A stretch of DNA of 46,398 nt from Pseudomonadota bacterium (GTDB taxonomy: Bacteria; Myxococcota_A; UBA9160; PR03). Position 1 is the first letter of the stretch. Each line of letters starts with the position of its first letter. The stretch is taken from contig QEVM01000012.1 of NCBI GenBank assembly GCA_003576805.1, forward strand, positions 1 through 46,398. Reading direction: 5' to 3'. Below are positions 32,720 to 41,184 of this stretch, piece after piece. The notes beneath the pieces were generated by a model, which was not told the origin of the DNA, did not search any database, and was given only the letters and a program-made list of their open reading frames with translations. The translations under genes and the position numbers were made by a program.

Positions 32720-34461
32720 CGCACCGACCCTTCTCGGTGTGGGCGCCCAAGGCGCGGCGGGTGGACTTCGTCGCGGCCGGCGGGCGCCAGCCGATGGACG
32801 CGGCGGAGGGCGGCTGGTGGCGGCTGCGCTCCGACCCGCCGCCCGGCGAGATCGACTACGCGTTCTCGCTCGACGGGGGCGAGCCGCTGCCCGACCCGCG
32901 CGCGCCGCGGCTGCCGCAAGGCGTCGGCGGCCCGGCGCGCACGGTGGACCACCTCGCGTTCGCCTGGAGCGACGCGCGCTGGCAGCCGCCGCCGCTCTCG
33001 TCCGCGATCGTGTACGAGCTGCACGTCGGCACGTTCAGCGCGGCGGGCACCTTCGAGGGCGCGATCGAGCACCTCGGCGCGCTCGCCGAGCTCGGCGTGA
33101 CGCACGTCGAGCTGATGCCGGTGAACTCGTTCCCGGGCGCGCGCGGCTGGGGCTACGACGGCGTCGGCCTGTTCGCGCCGCACGAGCCGTACGGCGGACC
33201 CGAAGGGCTGAAGCGCTTCGTCGACGCCGCGCACGCGCGCGGTCTCGCCGTGCTGCTCGACGTCGTCTACAACCACCTCGGGCCGGCGGGCAACCACCTC
33301 GCGCGCTTCGGGCCCTACTTCACCGATCGCCATCGCACGCCGTGGGGCGACGCGCTGAACCTCGACGGCCCCGGCAGCGACGAGGTGCGCCGCTTCCTGC
33401 TGGACAACGCGCTCGCGTGGCTGCGCGACTACCACGTCGACGGCCTGCGCATCGACGCGGTGCACGCGCTGCTCGACGCCTCGGCGACGCACTTCCTGGC
33501 GGAGCTGCGCGACGCGGTGGACGCGCTCGTCGCGCAGCGCGGCCGCCACGCGGTGCTGGTCGCCGAGAGCGATCTCAACGACCCGCGCGTGGTGCTGCCG
33601 CGCGAGGCGGGCGGCCTCGGCATGGACGCGCAGTGGAGCGACGACTTCCACCACGCGCTGCACGCGCTGCTGACCGGCGAGCGGCGCGGCTACTACGCCG
33701 ACTTCGGGCGCATCGCGCACCTCGCCAAGGCGTTCGAGTCGGTCTTCGTGTACGACGGCGGCTTCGCGCCGCACCGCGGCCGCCGGCACGGCGCGCCGCC
33801 GCGCGGGCTCTCGGCGCACCGCTTCCTCGGCTACCTCCAGACGCACGACCAGGTCGGCAACCGCGCGTTCGGCGAGCGCAGCGCGGCGCTGCTCCCGCCC
33901 GCGCGGCTCGCGATGGGCGCCGCGCTCGTGCTGCTCGCGCCGTTCGTGCCGATGCTCTTCCAGGGCGAGGAGTGGGCCGCGTCGTCGCCCTTCCTCTACT
34001 TCACCGACCACGCCGACCCGGAGCTCGGACGCGCGATCCGCGAAGGCCGACGCCGCGAGTTCCCCGAGCTGCACGAAGGCGCGGACGACGTCCCGGACCC
34101 GCAGGCGAAGGAGAGCTTCGAGCGCTCGCGGCTCGACTGGTCGGAGCGCGCGCGCGAGCCGCACGCCGCGCTGCTCGACTGGCACCGCCGCCTGATCGCG
34201 CTGCGGCGCTCGATCCCCGCGCTCGCGGACGGGTCGCCGGGCGCGGCGCGCGTGCGCTTCGACGAGACGGCGCGCTGGCTGTGCGTCGCGCGCGGGCCGG
34301 TCCGCATCGCGTGCAACCTCGCCGCCGCCGAGCAATGGATCCCGCTTCAGGGCGAAGGACGCGGCTCGCTGCAGCTCGCCTGGCCGGCGCCGCCCGCGTT
34401 CTCGGACGGCGGCGTGCGGCTCGCGCCCGACGGCGTCGCGGTCGTGTGCATGGACGCCTGA
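32716..34461 (+). CDS. treZ: malto-oligosyltrehalose trehalohydrolase
   Basis: 581 residues. TreZ releases free trehalose from the TreY product. An N-terminal CBM48-like domain (FSVWAPKARRVDFV) precedes the GH13 barrel with YELHVGTFSAAGTFEGAIEHL, RGWGYDGVGLFAPHEPYGGPEGLKRF, LLDVVYNHLGPAGNHLARFGPYFTD, DGLRIDAVHALLD (nucleophile Asp), VLVAESDLND (acid Glu) and THDQVGNRAFGER. The usual third gene, treX (debranching), is absent from this operon; the amylo-alpha-1,6-glucosidase at 36260 may supply that step. The 3' end overlaps the convergent aminotransferase gene by 115 nt. Confidence 0.95.
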   Translation: MTHRPFSVWAPKARRVDFVAAGGRQPMDAAEGGWWRLRSDPPPGEIDYAFSLDGGEPLPDPRAPRLPQGVGGPARTVDHLAFAWSDARWQPPPLSSAIVYELHVGTFSAAGTFEGAIEHLGALAELGVTHVELMPVNSFPGARGWGYDGVGLFAPHEPYGGPEGLKRFVDAAHARGLAVLLDVVYNHLGPAGNHLARFGPYFTDRHRTPWGDALNLDGPGSDEVRRFLLDNALAWLRDYHVDGLRIDAVHALLDASATHFLAELRDAVDALVAQRGRHAVLVAESDLNDPRVVLPREAGGLGMDAQWSDDFHHALHALLTGERRGYYADFGRIAHLAKAFESVFVYDGGFAPHRGRRHGAPPRGLSAHRFLGYLQTHDQVGNRAFGERSAALLPPARLAMGAALVLLAPFVPMLFQGEEWAASSPFLYFTDHADPELGRAIREGRRREFPELHEGADDVPDPQAKESFERSRLDWSERAREPHAALLDWHRRLIALRRSIPALADGSPGAARVRFDETARWLCVARGPVRIACNLAAAEQWIPLQGEGRGSLQLAWPAPPAFSDGGVRLAPDGVAVVCMDA

Positions 34462-35558
34462 AGTCCGCGGAAGGCGCGCGCCAGGCGTTGGACGCCCGCG
34501 TCGATCTCGTCGTCGCGCAGCGAGGAGAACGAGAGGCGCAGCGCGATCGGCGCCGCCTCTCCGCCGGGCGACTCGGGCCGGAACACGTGACCGGGATCGA
34601 ACGCGACGCCTTCGGCGAGCCCGCGCTCGAGCAGCGCGATCTCGTCGCCCGCGACGTCGGTCTCGACCCAGATCGAGAAGCCGCCCTGTGGAAAGGGGTG
34701 CCGGAACGACGGCAGGTGGCGGCGCAGCGAGCGCGCGAGCCGCTCGGCGCGGCGCCGGTAGAAGCGGCGCGCGCGCGCCAGCATCGCGTCGAACGAGTGC
34801 ACCGGGAGGAACTGCTCGAGGATCGCCTGCCCGAGCCGGTTGGCCTCGAGGTCGCTCGCCTGCTTCACGTGCAGCGCGGCGGCGCGCTGCGCGGGCGGCG
34901 GGATCAGCCAGCCGACGCGCAGGCCCGGGCAGATCGACTTCGAGAAGGTGCCGACGTGCCAGACGCGGTCGGGCGCGTCGGCGAGGAGCGGGCGCGGCGC
35001 GCCGGCCTCGAAGCGCAGATCCGCGTACGCGTCGTCCTCGACGATCGTCGCGCCGCGCGCGAGCAGCGCGGCGCGCTCCGCCTCGGGCAGCGCGCAGCCG
35101 CACGGGTTCGCGACGGCCGGCATCGCGTAGACGAAGCGCGCGTCGGGCGCGGCCGCGGCGGTGCGCGCGCCGTGCATGCGGAAGAGGTCGAGCGCGGCGG
35201 GATAGCTCGCCGGACCGACCTCCACCGCGTCGCCTTCGCGGAGCAGCACCTGCGCGGCGACGGCGAGCGCCTGCTGTGCGCCGCTCGTGACGAGCACGTC
35301 GCCCGGCTCGACGCGCGCGCCGCGCGCGCGCAGGCGCTCCGCGATCCAGCCGCGCAGCCGCTCGCTGCCCTCCGGCCAGCCGTACTGCAGCGCGCCCGCC
35401 TCGGGCATCGACACCGCGCGCACGAACGCCGCGGCCAGCTCGCGCCGCGGGAAGAGCCGGTGCGAAGGCAGCCCGCCCGCGAACGAGATGGCGCCGCTGC
35501 GGGCGGCAGCGCGGCGCTGGAGTCGCTCGACGCGGCGCCGGCCCCGCGCCGGGGCCTC
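34347..35558 (-). CDS. PLP-dependent aminotransferase (class I/II, 2-aminoadipate/MocR-type); start not resolved
   Basis: About 400 residues in a fold-type I aminotransferase. Motifs: ISFAGGLPSHRLFP, YGWPEGSERLRGWIAERL, VTSGAQQALAVAAQVLL, MPAVANPCGCALPEAER, IVEDDAYADLRF, TFSKSICPGLRVGW with the PLP lysine, and IALRLSFSSLRDDEI. The left limit 35558 is set at the upstream gene's stop, because the family-like sequence reaches nearly that far yet no ATG, GTG or TTG occurs in frame until GTG 35423. Possible reasons are a non-standard start, a frameshift or a sequence error. The last ~35 residues lie antisense to treZ and are outside the family consensus. Probably follows hemerythrin in one transcript. 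Confidence 0.8.
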   Translation of the reverse strand, partial: EAPARGRRRVERLQRRAAARSGAISFAGGLPSHRLFPRRELAAAFVRAVSMPEAGALQYGWPEGSERLRGWIAERLRARGARVEPGDVLVTSGAQQALAVAAQVLLREGDAVEVGPASYPAALDLFRMHGARTAAAAPDARFVYAMPAVANPCGCALPEAERAALLARGATIVEDDAYADLRFEAGAPRPLLADAPDRVWHVGTFSKSICPGLRVGWLIPPPAQRAAALHVKQASDLEANRLGQAILEQFLPVHSFDAMLARARRFYRRRAERLARSLRRHLPSFRHPFPQGGFSIWVETDVAGDEIALLERGLAEGVAFDPGHVFRPESPGGEAAPIALRLSFSSLRDDEIDAGVQRLARAFRGLQASMHTTATPSGASRTPPSENAGGAGQASCSEPRPSP

Positions 35559-36054
35559 AACCGACGTCGGCGGCCCGCAGCGCGCCGGCGCCGCGCTCGG
35601 CGGCGTCGAGGCGCAGGCCCGCGGACTCCTCGGCGGCGCGCTTGCACGCGTGCATCTCGGCCAGCATGCGCACGTCGCCGGCCGCCAGGTGCTCGCGCGC
35701 CAGCAGCACGGCGCCCTCCTGCTCGTCGAAGTGCTCCTCGACGAGGCGGCGCAGCAGCGCGACGGAGCCGAGCCAGCAGTTGCTGTCCACGGCGCTGCGC
35801 TCCATCTCGGCGAGGAACTGGCGCACCATCGACTGCGACTCGATCGCGGCGAGGATCGCGCCCGGCTCCGCGCCGCTGCGCAGCAGCGCGCCGTAGAGCG
35901 AGTTGGCTGCGCGCTCGTGCTGGAACAGCTCCGACTGCATCTCGGCGAGCAGCTCGCGGCGCCGCTCGGGGCCGTCGTCGCTGGCGTCGAGCAGCGCGTC
36001 GAAGCGCGCGAGCGCGCGGTGCTGTCCCTGGCGGAGCAGCTCGTAGATGTCCAA
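35557..36054 (-). CDS. hemerythrin HHE-domain protein
   Basis: 165 residues, a four-helix bundle. Iron-binding candidates are H12 (GQHRALARFDALLDA), H46/E47 (LFQHERAANSLYGALL) and the EEHFDEQEGAVLLAREHL segment with two His and acidic residues. Related cytosolic hemerythrins bind O2 or NO or manage iron during oxidative stress. TTG 36054 is chosen because AGGAGGACTTCG precedes it at 6-nt spacing and it lies 23 nt after the predicted sigma-54 start; the longer frame upstream has no family similarity. The stop is next to the start region of the aminotransferase. Confidence 0.85.
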   Translation of the reverse strand: MDIYELLRQGQHRALARFDALLDASDDGPERRRELLAEMQSELFQHERAANSLYGALLRSGAEPGAILAAIESQSMVRQFLAEMERSAVDSNCWLGSVALLRRLVEEHFDEQEGAVLLAREHLAAGDVRMLAEMHACKRAAEESAGLRLDAAERGAGALRAADVG

Positions 36055-36087
36055 CGAAGTCCTCCTCGATGCAGCGTCGCGAGTACG

Positions 36088-36103
36088 AGCAAGGAGCATG
36101 CCC
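36088..36103 (-). promoter_or_regulatory. predicted sigma-54 promoter for hemerythrin (and aminotransferase)
   Basis: Minus strand GGGCATGCTCCTTGCT has complete GGCATG and TTGCT blocks with N10 spacing. The predicted start is near 36077, 23 nt before the TTG start codon. Confidence 0.78.
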
Positions 36104-36259
36104 GGCGACGCCACGCGCCGTGGTCCCTCGAGGCGGACGCGCGGCGCATTTCTCCATTCTGCGTGCAGCGCGGGAGCGGCGTCCGTCGGGCGCCCGTCAG
36201 GCCGCGCGATCCCCGCCTCATCCCCGGAATCCAACCCCGGGATGGGTGGCCCGCAGCGA

Positions 36260-38398
36260 TCAGCTCGTAACGACGAGGTGAACGTCGCCGCTGCGGCTCG
36301 TCACCGCGGCGTGCGCGCCGGCGCCGTCGCGCTCGACGCGCAGGTCGAGCGTCGCCTCCCCGACGCGCAGGTCGCGCACCTCGAGCTCGAGCAGGAACGG
36401 CGGCAGCGACGGGCGCGTGAGACGCACCTCGCGCCGGCGCGCGTCGACGCCGAGGCCGAGCGCGGCCTCGAGCAGCAGGAACACGGCGCCCGCCGCCCAG
36501 GCCTGCGGCGAGCACGCGACCGGGTAGAGCGTCGGCGCCTCGCCGGGCGTGCGCGCGAAGCCGCAGAAGAGCTCGGGCAGGCGCGGCAGCTCGAACGCGC
36601 GGCTCGCGTCGAACAGGCTGCCGAAGATCGCGTGCGCGCCCGCCGTCGCGCCGCTGCGCGCGAGGCCCGCCGCGGCGATCGCGCTGTCGTGCGGCCACAC
36701 CGAGCCGTCGTGATACGACATCGGGTTGTAGCGCGCCGTGCCGGACGCCAGCGTGCGGATGCCCCAGCCCGAGAAGTGGTCGTCGCCGAGCAGCGTGCGT
36801 CCGAGGACGGCCGCGTGCTCGGGCGCCGCGATGCCGGTCCAGAGCGCGTGCGCGGCGTTCGAGCTGCGCACGCGGCACGGCTGTTTGGCGCCGTCGAGCG
36901 CGAGCGCGTAGGTGCCGAGGTCCTCGCACCAGAAGCGCTCGGCGAAGCGCGCGCGCAGCCGCTCCGCCTGCGCCGCGAGCGCGGCCGCGCGCTCCGGCTC
37001 GCCGAGCGCGCGCGCGACGTCCGCGAGCTCGGCGCGCGCCGCCCACGCGTAGGCCTGCACCTCGCAGAGCGCGATCGGCCCCTGCGCGAGCGCGCCGTCG
37101 GCGTGCATCACGGAGTCGCGCGAGTCCTTCCAGCCCTGGTTGACGAGGCCCTCGCGCGAGCGCCGTCCGTACTCGAGGAAGCCGTCGCCGTCCGGATCGC
37201 CGGGCCCGTCCATCCACGCGAGCGCGCGCTCGACGTGCGGCCAGAGGCGGCGCAGCGTCGCGTCGTCGGCGGTGCGGCGGTGATAGCGCGCGGCCAGCCA
37301 CACGAAGAGCGGCGTCGCGTCGACCGAGCCGTAGTAGCGCGCGAACGGGATCTCCCCGCACGCGGCCATCTCGCCGCCGCGCATCTCGTGCAGGATCTTG
37401 CCGGGCTCGGCGTCGGACTCGGCATCGTCGCGATCGGCCTGGTGCGCGGCCAGGAAGAGCAGCACGCCGCGCGCGAGCGCCGGGTCGCACCAGAGCGTCT
37501 CGAGCGCCGTAACCAGCGCGTCGCGCCCGAACGGCGCCGCGAACCACGGCACGCCCGCGTACGGGAACGTCCCGTCCTCGTCGTGCACCGTCAGCATGTC
37601 GAGATCGGCGCGCGACTGGCGCACCCAGGCGTCGAAGCCGCGGCTCGAGCTGGTCACGACCGCCGCGGGCGCGCGCGACTCGAGCCGCGGCGCGGGCGGG
37701 TGCGCGCCGGCCTCGGCGGCGCTGCCGGCCGTGCACTCGATGCGCAGCGAGATCGTGCGCTCGCCGCCCGGCGGCAGCTCGATCTGGTAGCGCGCCGCCG
37801 GCGGCGAGACCTCGCACGCGCCGTCGAGGTCGATGCGCGTGGCGCGCAGCCGGCCGTCGCAGCCGAAGTAGCCGAACGCGAGCTGCGACGCGCTGGACGC
37901 GATCGGCACCGGCTCGCCGCGCTTCTCGCGGCGCGCGCCGCGCACCTCGAAGACGTCGGCGAAGTCCGCGGCGAAGCGCAGGTCGAGCGGACACACGATC
38001 GGCTCGTCCCCGTAGCTGCGCAGCCGCAGCTCGATCTCGCAGGCGCCGTCGACCAGCACCACGCGCCGGCGCAGGTGCACGGTGTCGCGCGCCAGCATCA
38101 GCGTCTCGCCCTCGCGCACGTCGGGATTGGTCTCGTGCGCGAACAACGCGCCGTTGTCCTCGCGCACGCCGGACGAGAGCAGCAGCGGGCGGCGGCCGTG
38201 GATGCGCACCAGCAGGCCCGAGAGGAAGCGCGTGCCGTCGTGGTAGAGGCCGTGGCGGCTGGCGGCGTGCGGCAGCGCGTTCGCCTGCCGGTCCACGACC
38301 AGGAAGGTGTGGTCGCGCATCAGCACCAGCGTGCGGTCGTCGAGCAGGCCCGACTCGGCGAGGATGTCGAAGCGCTCGGGGCCGCCATGGGGGCTCAC
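36260..38398 (-). CDS. amylo-alpha-1,6-glucosidase / glycogen-debranching-type glycoside hydrolase
   Basis: 712 residues. The N-terminal ~270 residues are the bacterial debranching N-domain (LVLMRDHTFLVVDRQ, HGLYHDGTRFLSGL, LRSYGDEPIVCPLDLRFAADFADVFEVRG). The rest is the (alpha/alpha)6 catalytic domain: FPYAGVPWFAAPFGRDALVTALETLW, GKILHEMRGGEMAACGEIPFARYYGSVDATPLFVWLA, LVNQGWKDSRDSVMH, EVQAYAWAA and YNPMSYHDGSVWPHDSAIAAAG. It would hydrolyse alpha-1,6 branches or related glucosides. GTG 38398 overlaps the glycosyltransferase stop by 4 nt. It is the last gene of the five-gene operon. Exact substrate unknown. Confidence 0.88.
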   Translation of the reverse strand: MSPHGGPERFDILAESGLLDDRTLVLMRDHTFLVVDRQANALPHAASRHGLYHDGTRFLSGLLVRIHGRRPLLLSSGVREDNGALFAHETNPDVREGETLMLARDTVHLRRRVVLVDGACEIELRLRSYGDEPIVCPLDLRFAADFADVFEVRGARREKRGEPVPIASSASQLAFGYFGCDGRLRATRIDLDGACEVSPPAARYQIELPPGGERTISLRIECTAGSAAEAGAHPPAPRLESRAPAAVVTSSSRGFDAWVRQSRADLDMLTVHDEDGTFPYAGVPWFAAPFGRDALVTALETLWCDPALARGVLLFLAAHQADRDDAESDAEPGKILHEMRGGEMAACGEIPFARYYGSVDATPLFVWLAARYHRRTADDATLRRLWPHVERALAWMDGPGDPDGDGFLEYGRRSREGLVNQGWKDSRDSVMHADGALAQGPIALCEVQAYAWAARAELADVARALGEPERAAALAAQAERLRARFAERFWCEDLGTYALALDGAKQPCRVRSSNAAHALWTGIAAPEHAAVLGRTLLGDDHFSGWGIRTLASGTARYNPMSYHDGSVWPHDSAIAAAGLARSGATAGAHAIFGSLFDASRAFELPRLPELFCGFARTPGEAPTLYPVACSPQAWAAGAVFLLLEAALGLGVDARRREVRLTRPSLPPFLLELEVRDLRVGEATLDLRVERDGAGAHAAVTSRSGDVHLVVTS

Positions 38399-39432
38399 GC
38401 GACGTCCTTGCGCGCGGCGCGCAGCCGCTCGTAGATCGCCAGGTAGTCGCGCGCCATGCGCGCGGCGGTGAAGCGCTGCTCGAAGTCGGCGCGGCAGCGC
38501 CCGCGGTCGATGTGGCCGAGCGCTTCGACGGCGCCGACCGCGTCGGCGATGTCGTCGCAGACGAAGCCGGTGCGTCCGTGCGTCAACACCTCGGTGACCG
38601 ATCCGTGGCTCCACGCCACCACCGGCGTTCCGCACGCGAGCGCCTCGATCATGATGAGCCCGAACGGCTCGGGCCAGTCGATCGGGAAGAGCAGCGCCGC
38701 GGCGCCGCCGAGGAAGTCGTTCTTGCCGGCGTCGTCGAGCTCGCCGACGTAGTCCACGAGCGGGTGCCGGAACAGCGGCCGCACCGTCTCGAAGTACGCC
38801 TCGTCGCTGGGATCGACCTTGGCCGCGATGCGCAGCGGCCGCCCGGTGCGCACCGCGATCTCGACGGCGCGGTCGACCCGCTTCTCCGCCGCGATGCGGC
38901 CGACGAAGGCGAGATAGCCGCCCGGATTCGGCCGGTAGTCGTACAGGTCCTCGGGGATGCCGTGGTACACGGTGCCCGCCCAGTTGGCGCGCGGCAGCGG
39001 CCGGCGCTGCGAGTGCGAGATCGAGACCACGGGCTGCTCCGCGTACTCGTCGAAGAGCAGCGCGAGGTGCGGGAGATCGAGGCGGCCGTGCAACGTCGTC
39101 ACGGTCGGCGTCGCGCAGCGCCGCGCCAGCGGAAAGGGCAGATGATCCAGGTGCGAGTGGATCACGTCGAAATCCTCGGCGCGTTGGTAGGCGCGTTCGA
39201 TGGAGAGCAAGTGCGGGGCCAGCTCGTCGGGGCGGCTCGGGTCGCTGCGCAGCGCGCGCGGCGCGCACGGCACGAGCGTCGCCTCGGTCTGCGAGTCCGC
39301 GGTCGCGAACAGGACGACGTCGTGGCCCATGCGCACGAGCGCGTCGCTCAGGTACGCGACGACGCGCTCGGTGCCGCCGTAGCCTCGCGGCGGGACGCGC
39401 TCGTAGAGCGGCGAGAGCTGGAGGATCCTCAT
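38395..39432 (-). CDS. glycosyltransferase family 4 (GT-B) protein
   Basis: 345 residues. The N-domain has LSPLYERVPPRGYGGTERVV and FDVIHSHLDHLP; the C-domain has YLAFVGRIAAEKRVDRAVEIA and PEPFGLIMIEALACGTPVVAW, the retaining GT4 donor site with its Glu pair. It starts 10 nt after the metallophosphoesterase stop and is coupled to the debranching enzyme, so an alpha-glucan or trehalose-related acceptor is plausible, but neither donor nor acceptor can be read from the sequence. Confidence 0.9.
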   Translation of the reverse strand: MRILQLSPLYERVPPRGYGGTERVVAYLSDALVRMGHDVVLFATADSQTEATLVPCAPRALRSDPSRPDELAPHLLSIERAYQRAEDFDVIHSHLDHLPFPLARRCATPTVTTLHGRLDLPHLALLFDEYAEQPVVSISHSQRRPLPRANWAGTVYHGIPEDLYDYRPNPGGYLAFVGRIAAEKRVDRAVEIAVRTGRPLRIAAKVDPSDEAYFETVRPLFRHPLVDYVGELDDAGKNDFLGGAAALLFPIDWPEPFGLIMIEALACGTPVVAWSHGSVTEVLTHGRTGFVCDDIADAVGAVEALGHIDRGRCRADFEQRFTAARMARDYLAIYERLRAARKDVA

Positions 39433-39442
39433 CGCGGCACGT

Positions 39443-40189
39443 TCATCGCCGGGCTTCGGCTTCGCACTCGAGTTCGGCGCCGCCGAAGCAGTAGAGCCGG
39501 TACGCCGAGCCGATCACGGGCTGCGCGACGTTGCGCACGCGGATCCCGCCCGGCGTCACGCCCTTCTCCGTTCCCGAGTGCGCGTGGCCGTGCAGCACGA
39601 GGTCGGCGCCCGCGTGATCGATCGCCTCGCCGAGCAGGTAGCTGCCGAGGAACGGGAAGATCTCGCAGCGCTCGCCGCGCAGCGTGTCCTCGACCGGCGC
39701 GTAGTGGAGCAGCGCGATGCGCAGGTCGGCCTCGAGCCCGGCGAGCGCCGCGCCGAGCCCCGCCGCGACGCGCCGCGTGTGCGCGATGAACGCCTTCATC
39801 TCGGGCTCGCCGAACTCGCTGCCGCACGCGTTCGGAAAGCCGCCGCCGAAGCCCTTCGCGCCGGCGATGCCGACGCGCACGCCCGCGACGTCGTGGCGCG
39901 TCGCGCTGCCCTCGAGCAGCTCGACGCCGGCGCCCTGCAGGATCTCGACGACGCGCGCGGGGCACTCCGCGTGATGGTCGTGGTTGCCGAGCACGGCGAC
40001 GATCGGGATCGACACGGGCCGCAGCACCGCGGCGAGCGCCTCCGCTTCCTGCGGCGTGCCGATGCGCGTCAAGTCGCCCGCGAGCAGCAGCAGCTCGGCG
40101 TCGTCGGACACGGGCGCGAGCGCGTCGCGCCACTGCGCGGACGAGTCCACGCCGAGGTGCAGGTCGCCCACCGCCGCGACGCGGATCAC
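39443..40189 (-). CDS. calcineurin-like metallophosphoesterase
   Basis: 248 residues. The five metallophosphoesterase blocks are visible: GDLHLG, LAGDLTRIG, VLGNHDHH, ALLHYAP and LHGHAHSGTEKG. It should hold a dinuclear metal site. The substrate is unknown; the family covers phosphoproteins, cyclic nucleotides, nucleic acids and lipid precursors. GTG 40189 overlaps the BON gene stop by 4 nt. Confidence 0.9.
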   Translation of the reverse strand: MIRVAAVGDLHLGVDSSAQWRDALAPVSDDAELLLLAGDLTRIGTPQEAEALAAVLRPVSIPIVAVLGNHDHHAECPARVVEILQGAGVELLEGSATRHDVAGVRVGIAGAKGFGGGFPNACGSEFGEPEMKAFIAHTRRVAAGLGAALAGLEADLRIALLHYAPVEDTLRGERCEIFPFLGSYLLGEAIDHAGADLVLHGHAHSGTEKGVTPGGIRVRNVAQPVIGSAYRLYCFGGAELECEAEARR

Positions 40190-40428
40190 CCGAGCGACTC
40201 CGAGGCGGGCGCGCCGAGCCGCTGCACGCCGATGTCGTTGGTCACCTCGTGCTCGGGGAGGACGGCGAGCGCGATCGCCTCGATGCGGCGGCGGCGCTCC
40301 TCGCTGCCGACGACGCCGGCGAGGCGGACGCGCCCGCCTTCGACCGTGACGTCGAGCCCGAGCTCGGCCATCTCGCCGGCGAGCGCCTCGCGCAGCTTCG
40401 CGAGCAGGTAGGCGTCCGGGTCACGCAT
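40186..40428 (-). CDS. BON-domain small protein
   Basis: 80 residues, essentially one BON domain: DAYLLAKLREALAG, then LDVTVEGGRVRLAGVVGSEERRRRIEAIAL and a closing strand (HEVTNDIGVQR). The central glycine of RLAGVVGS is conserved. It lacks a signal peptide, so it would be cytosolic, unlike OsmY-type proteins. BON domains bind phospholipid or, in some cases, potassium. It overlaps the nucleotidyltransferase stop by 8 nt. Confidence 0.88.
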   Translation of the reverse strand: MRDPDAYLLAKLREALAGEMAELGLDVTVEGGRVRLAGVVGSEERRRRIEAIALAVLPEHEVTNDIGVQRLGAPASESLG

Positions 40429-41047
40429 CGAACACCGATCCGCCGAGCGCGCGCAGCGGATCGGCCGGCACGCACAGGCCGAGCGAGCGCGCGTAGAGGA
40501 GCAGGCTCAAGACGCGCGCCGGCGCCTTGCGCGCGCGCTCCACCAGGTAGGGCCAGTCGAGCGAGTTCGACGAGATCAGCGAGAGGGCGTCGTGCCAGTG
40601 GCGCGGCGTCTCCTCGTCGTGGGCGATCGCCTTGATCACGACGAGGTCCTCGGGCGGCAGGACCCGGACTTCCACGTCGCGGTGCCGCAGCAGCCGCGTG
40701 CGGGCCAGCATGCGCTCGTCGAAATAGATGTCGCCGCACGATTTGAAGATCAGGTCGACGAGGACGTCGCGCCGGAACGCTTTGTAGAGCCAGTGCGGGT
40801 TGGTCCGCTCGGTCTCGAAGCCCGCCTCGGCGAGCGCGGCGAGCGCGCGCGGCGCCGCCTCGGGCGCGACGAAGAGGTCGATGTCGCTGGTGCAGCGCGG
40901 CCGCCCGAGCAGCGACGACGCGAGCCCGCCCATCAGGGCGTAGGCGATTTCCCGCCGGTCGAGCGCGCCCACCGCCTCGGCCAGCACCTCGGCGACCACG
41001 TCGGGCGAGGCGGTAGATCCTTCATGGGGAACGGCGCCCGGCAACAT
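40421..41047 (-). CDS. nucleotidyltransferase-fold protein
   Basis: About 208 residues. The nucleotidyltransferase signature is LMGGLASSLLGRPRCTSDIDLFV, i.e. GG followed by the DID metal site, with a later acidic residue in VLVDLIF. The C-terminal half is helical. It resembles stand-alone NTases of the AbiEii/DUF6036 group, but no antitoxin-like partner is next to it. The longer start ATG 41071 lies inside the predicted -24/-12 promoter, so ATG 41047 (2 nt after the predicted transcription start) or a later GTG is more likely. Confidence 0.78.
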   Translation of the reverse strand: MLPGAVPHEGSTASPDVVAEVLAEAVGALDRREIAYALMGGLASSLLGRPRCTSDIDLFVAPEAAPRALAALAEAGFETERTNPHWLYKAFRRDVLVDLIFKSCGDIYFDERMLARTRLLRHRDVEVRVLPPEDLVVIKAIAHDEETPRHWHDALSLISSNSLDWPYLVERARKAPARVLSLLLYARSLGLCVPADPLRALGGSVFDA

Positions 41048-41059
41048 GCCCGCCCGTTG

Positions 41060-41075
41060 AGCAAGAGCCATGCCC
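41060..41075 (-). promoter_or_regulatory. predicted sigma-54 promoter for the five-gene operon
   Basis: Minus strand GGGCATGGCTCTTGCT has perfect GGCATG and TTGCT blocks and N10 spacing. The predicted start is near 41049. Its -24 end is only about 20 bp from the -24 end of the divergent site. Confidence 0.78.
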
Positions 41076-41093
41076 CGGGCGCAACCGTTGGAA

Positions 41094-41109
41094 AGGCATG
41101 GAGATTGCC
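41094..41109 (+). promoter_or_regulatory. predicted sigma-54 promoter for the kinase/activator operon
   Basis: AGGCATGGAGATTGCC has GG 41095-41096, GC 41107-41108, and intact GGCATG and TTGC blocks. The predicted start is near 41120. The ATG at 41098, which would give the longest kinase frame, is part of this promoter. Confidence 0.75.
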
Positions 41110-41184
41110 TTCACGGAAGGGCGGCGTCGCGATCAGCCCCCTCGCAACGCCACGAGGCTCCTCAGCCTGGGATGGAAACGTAAG

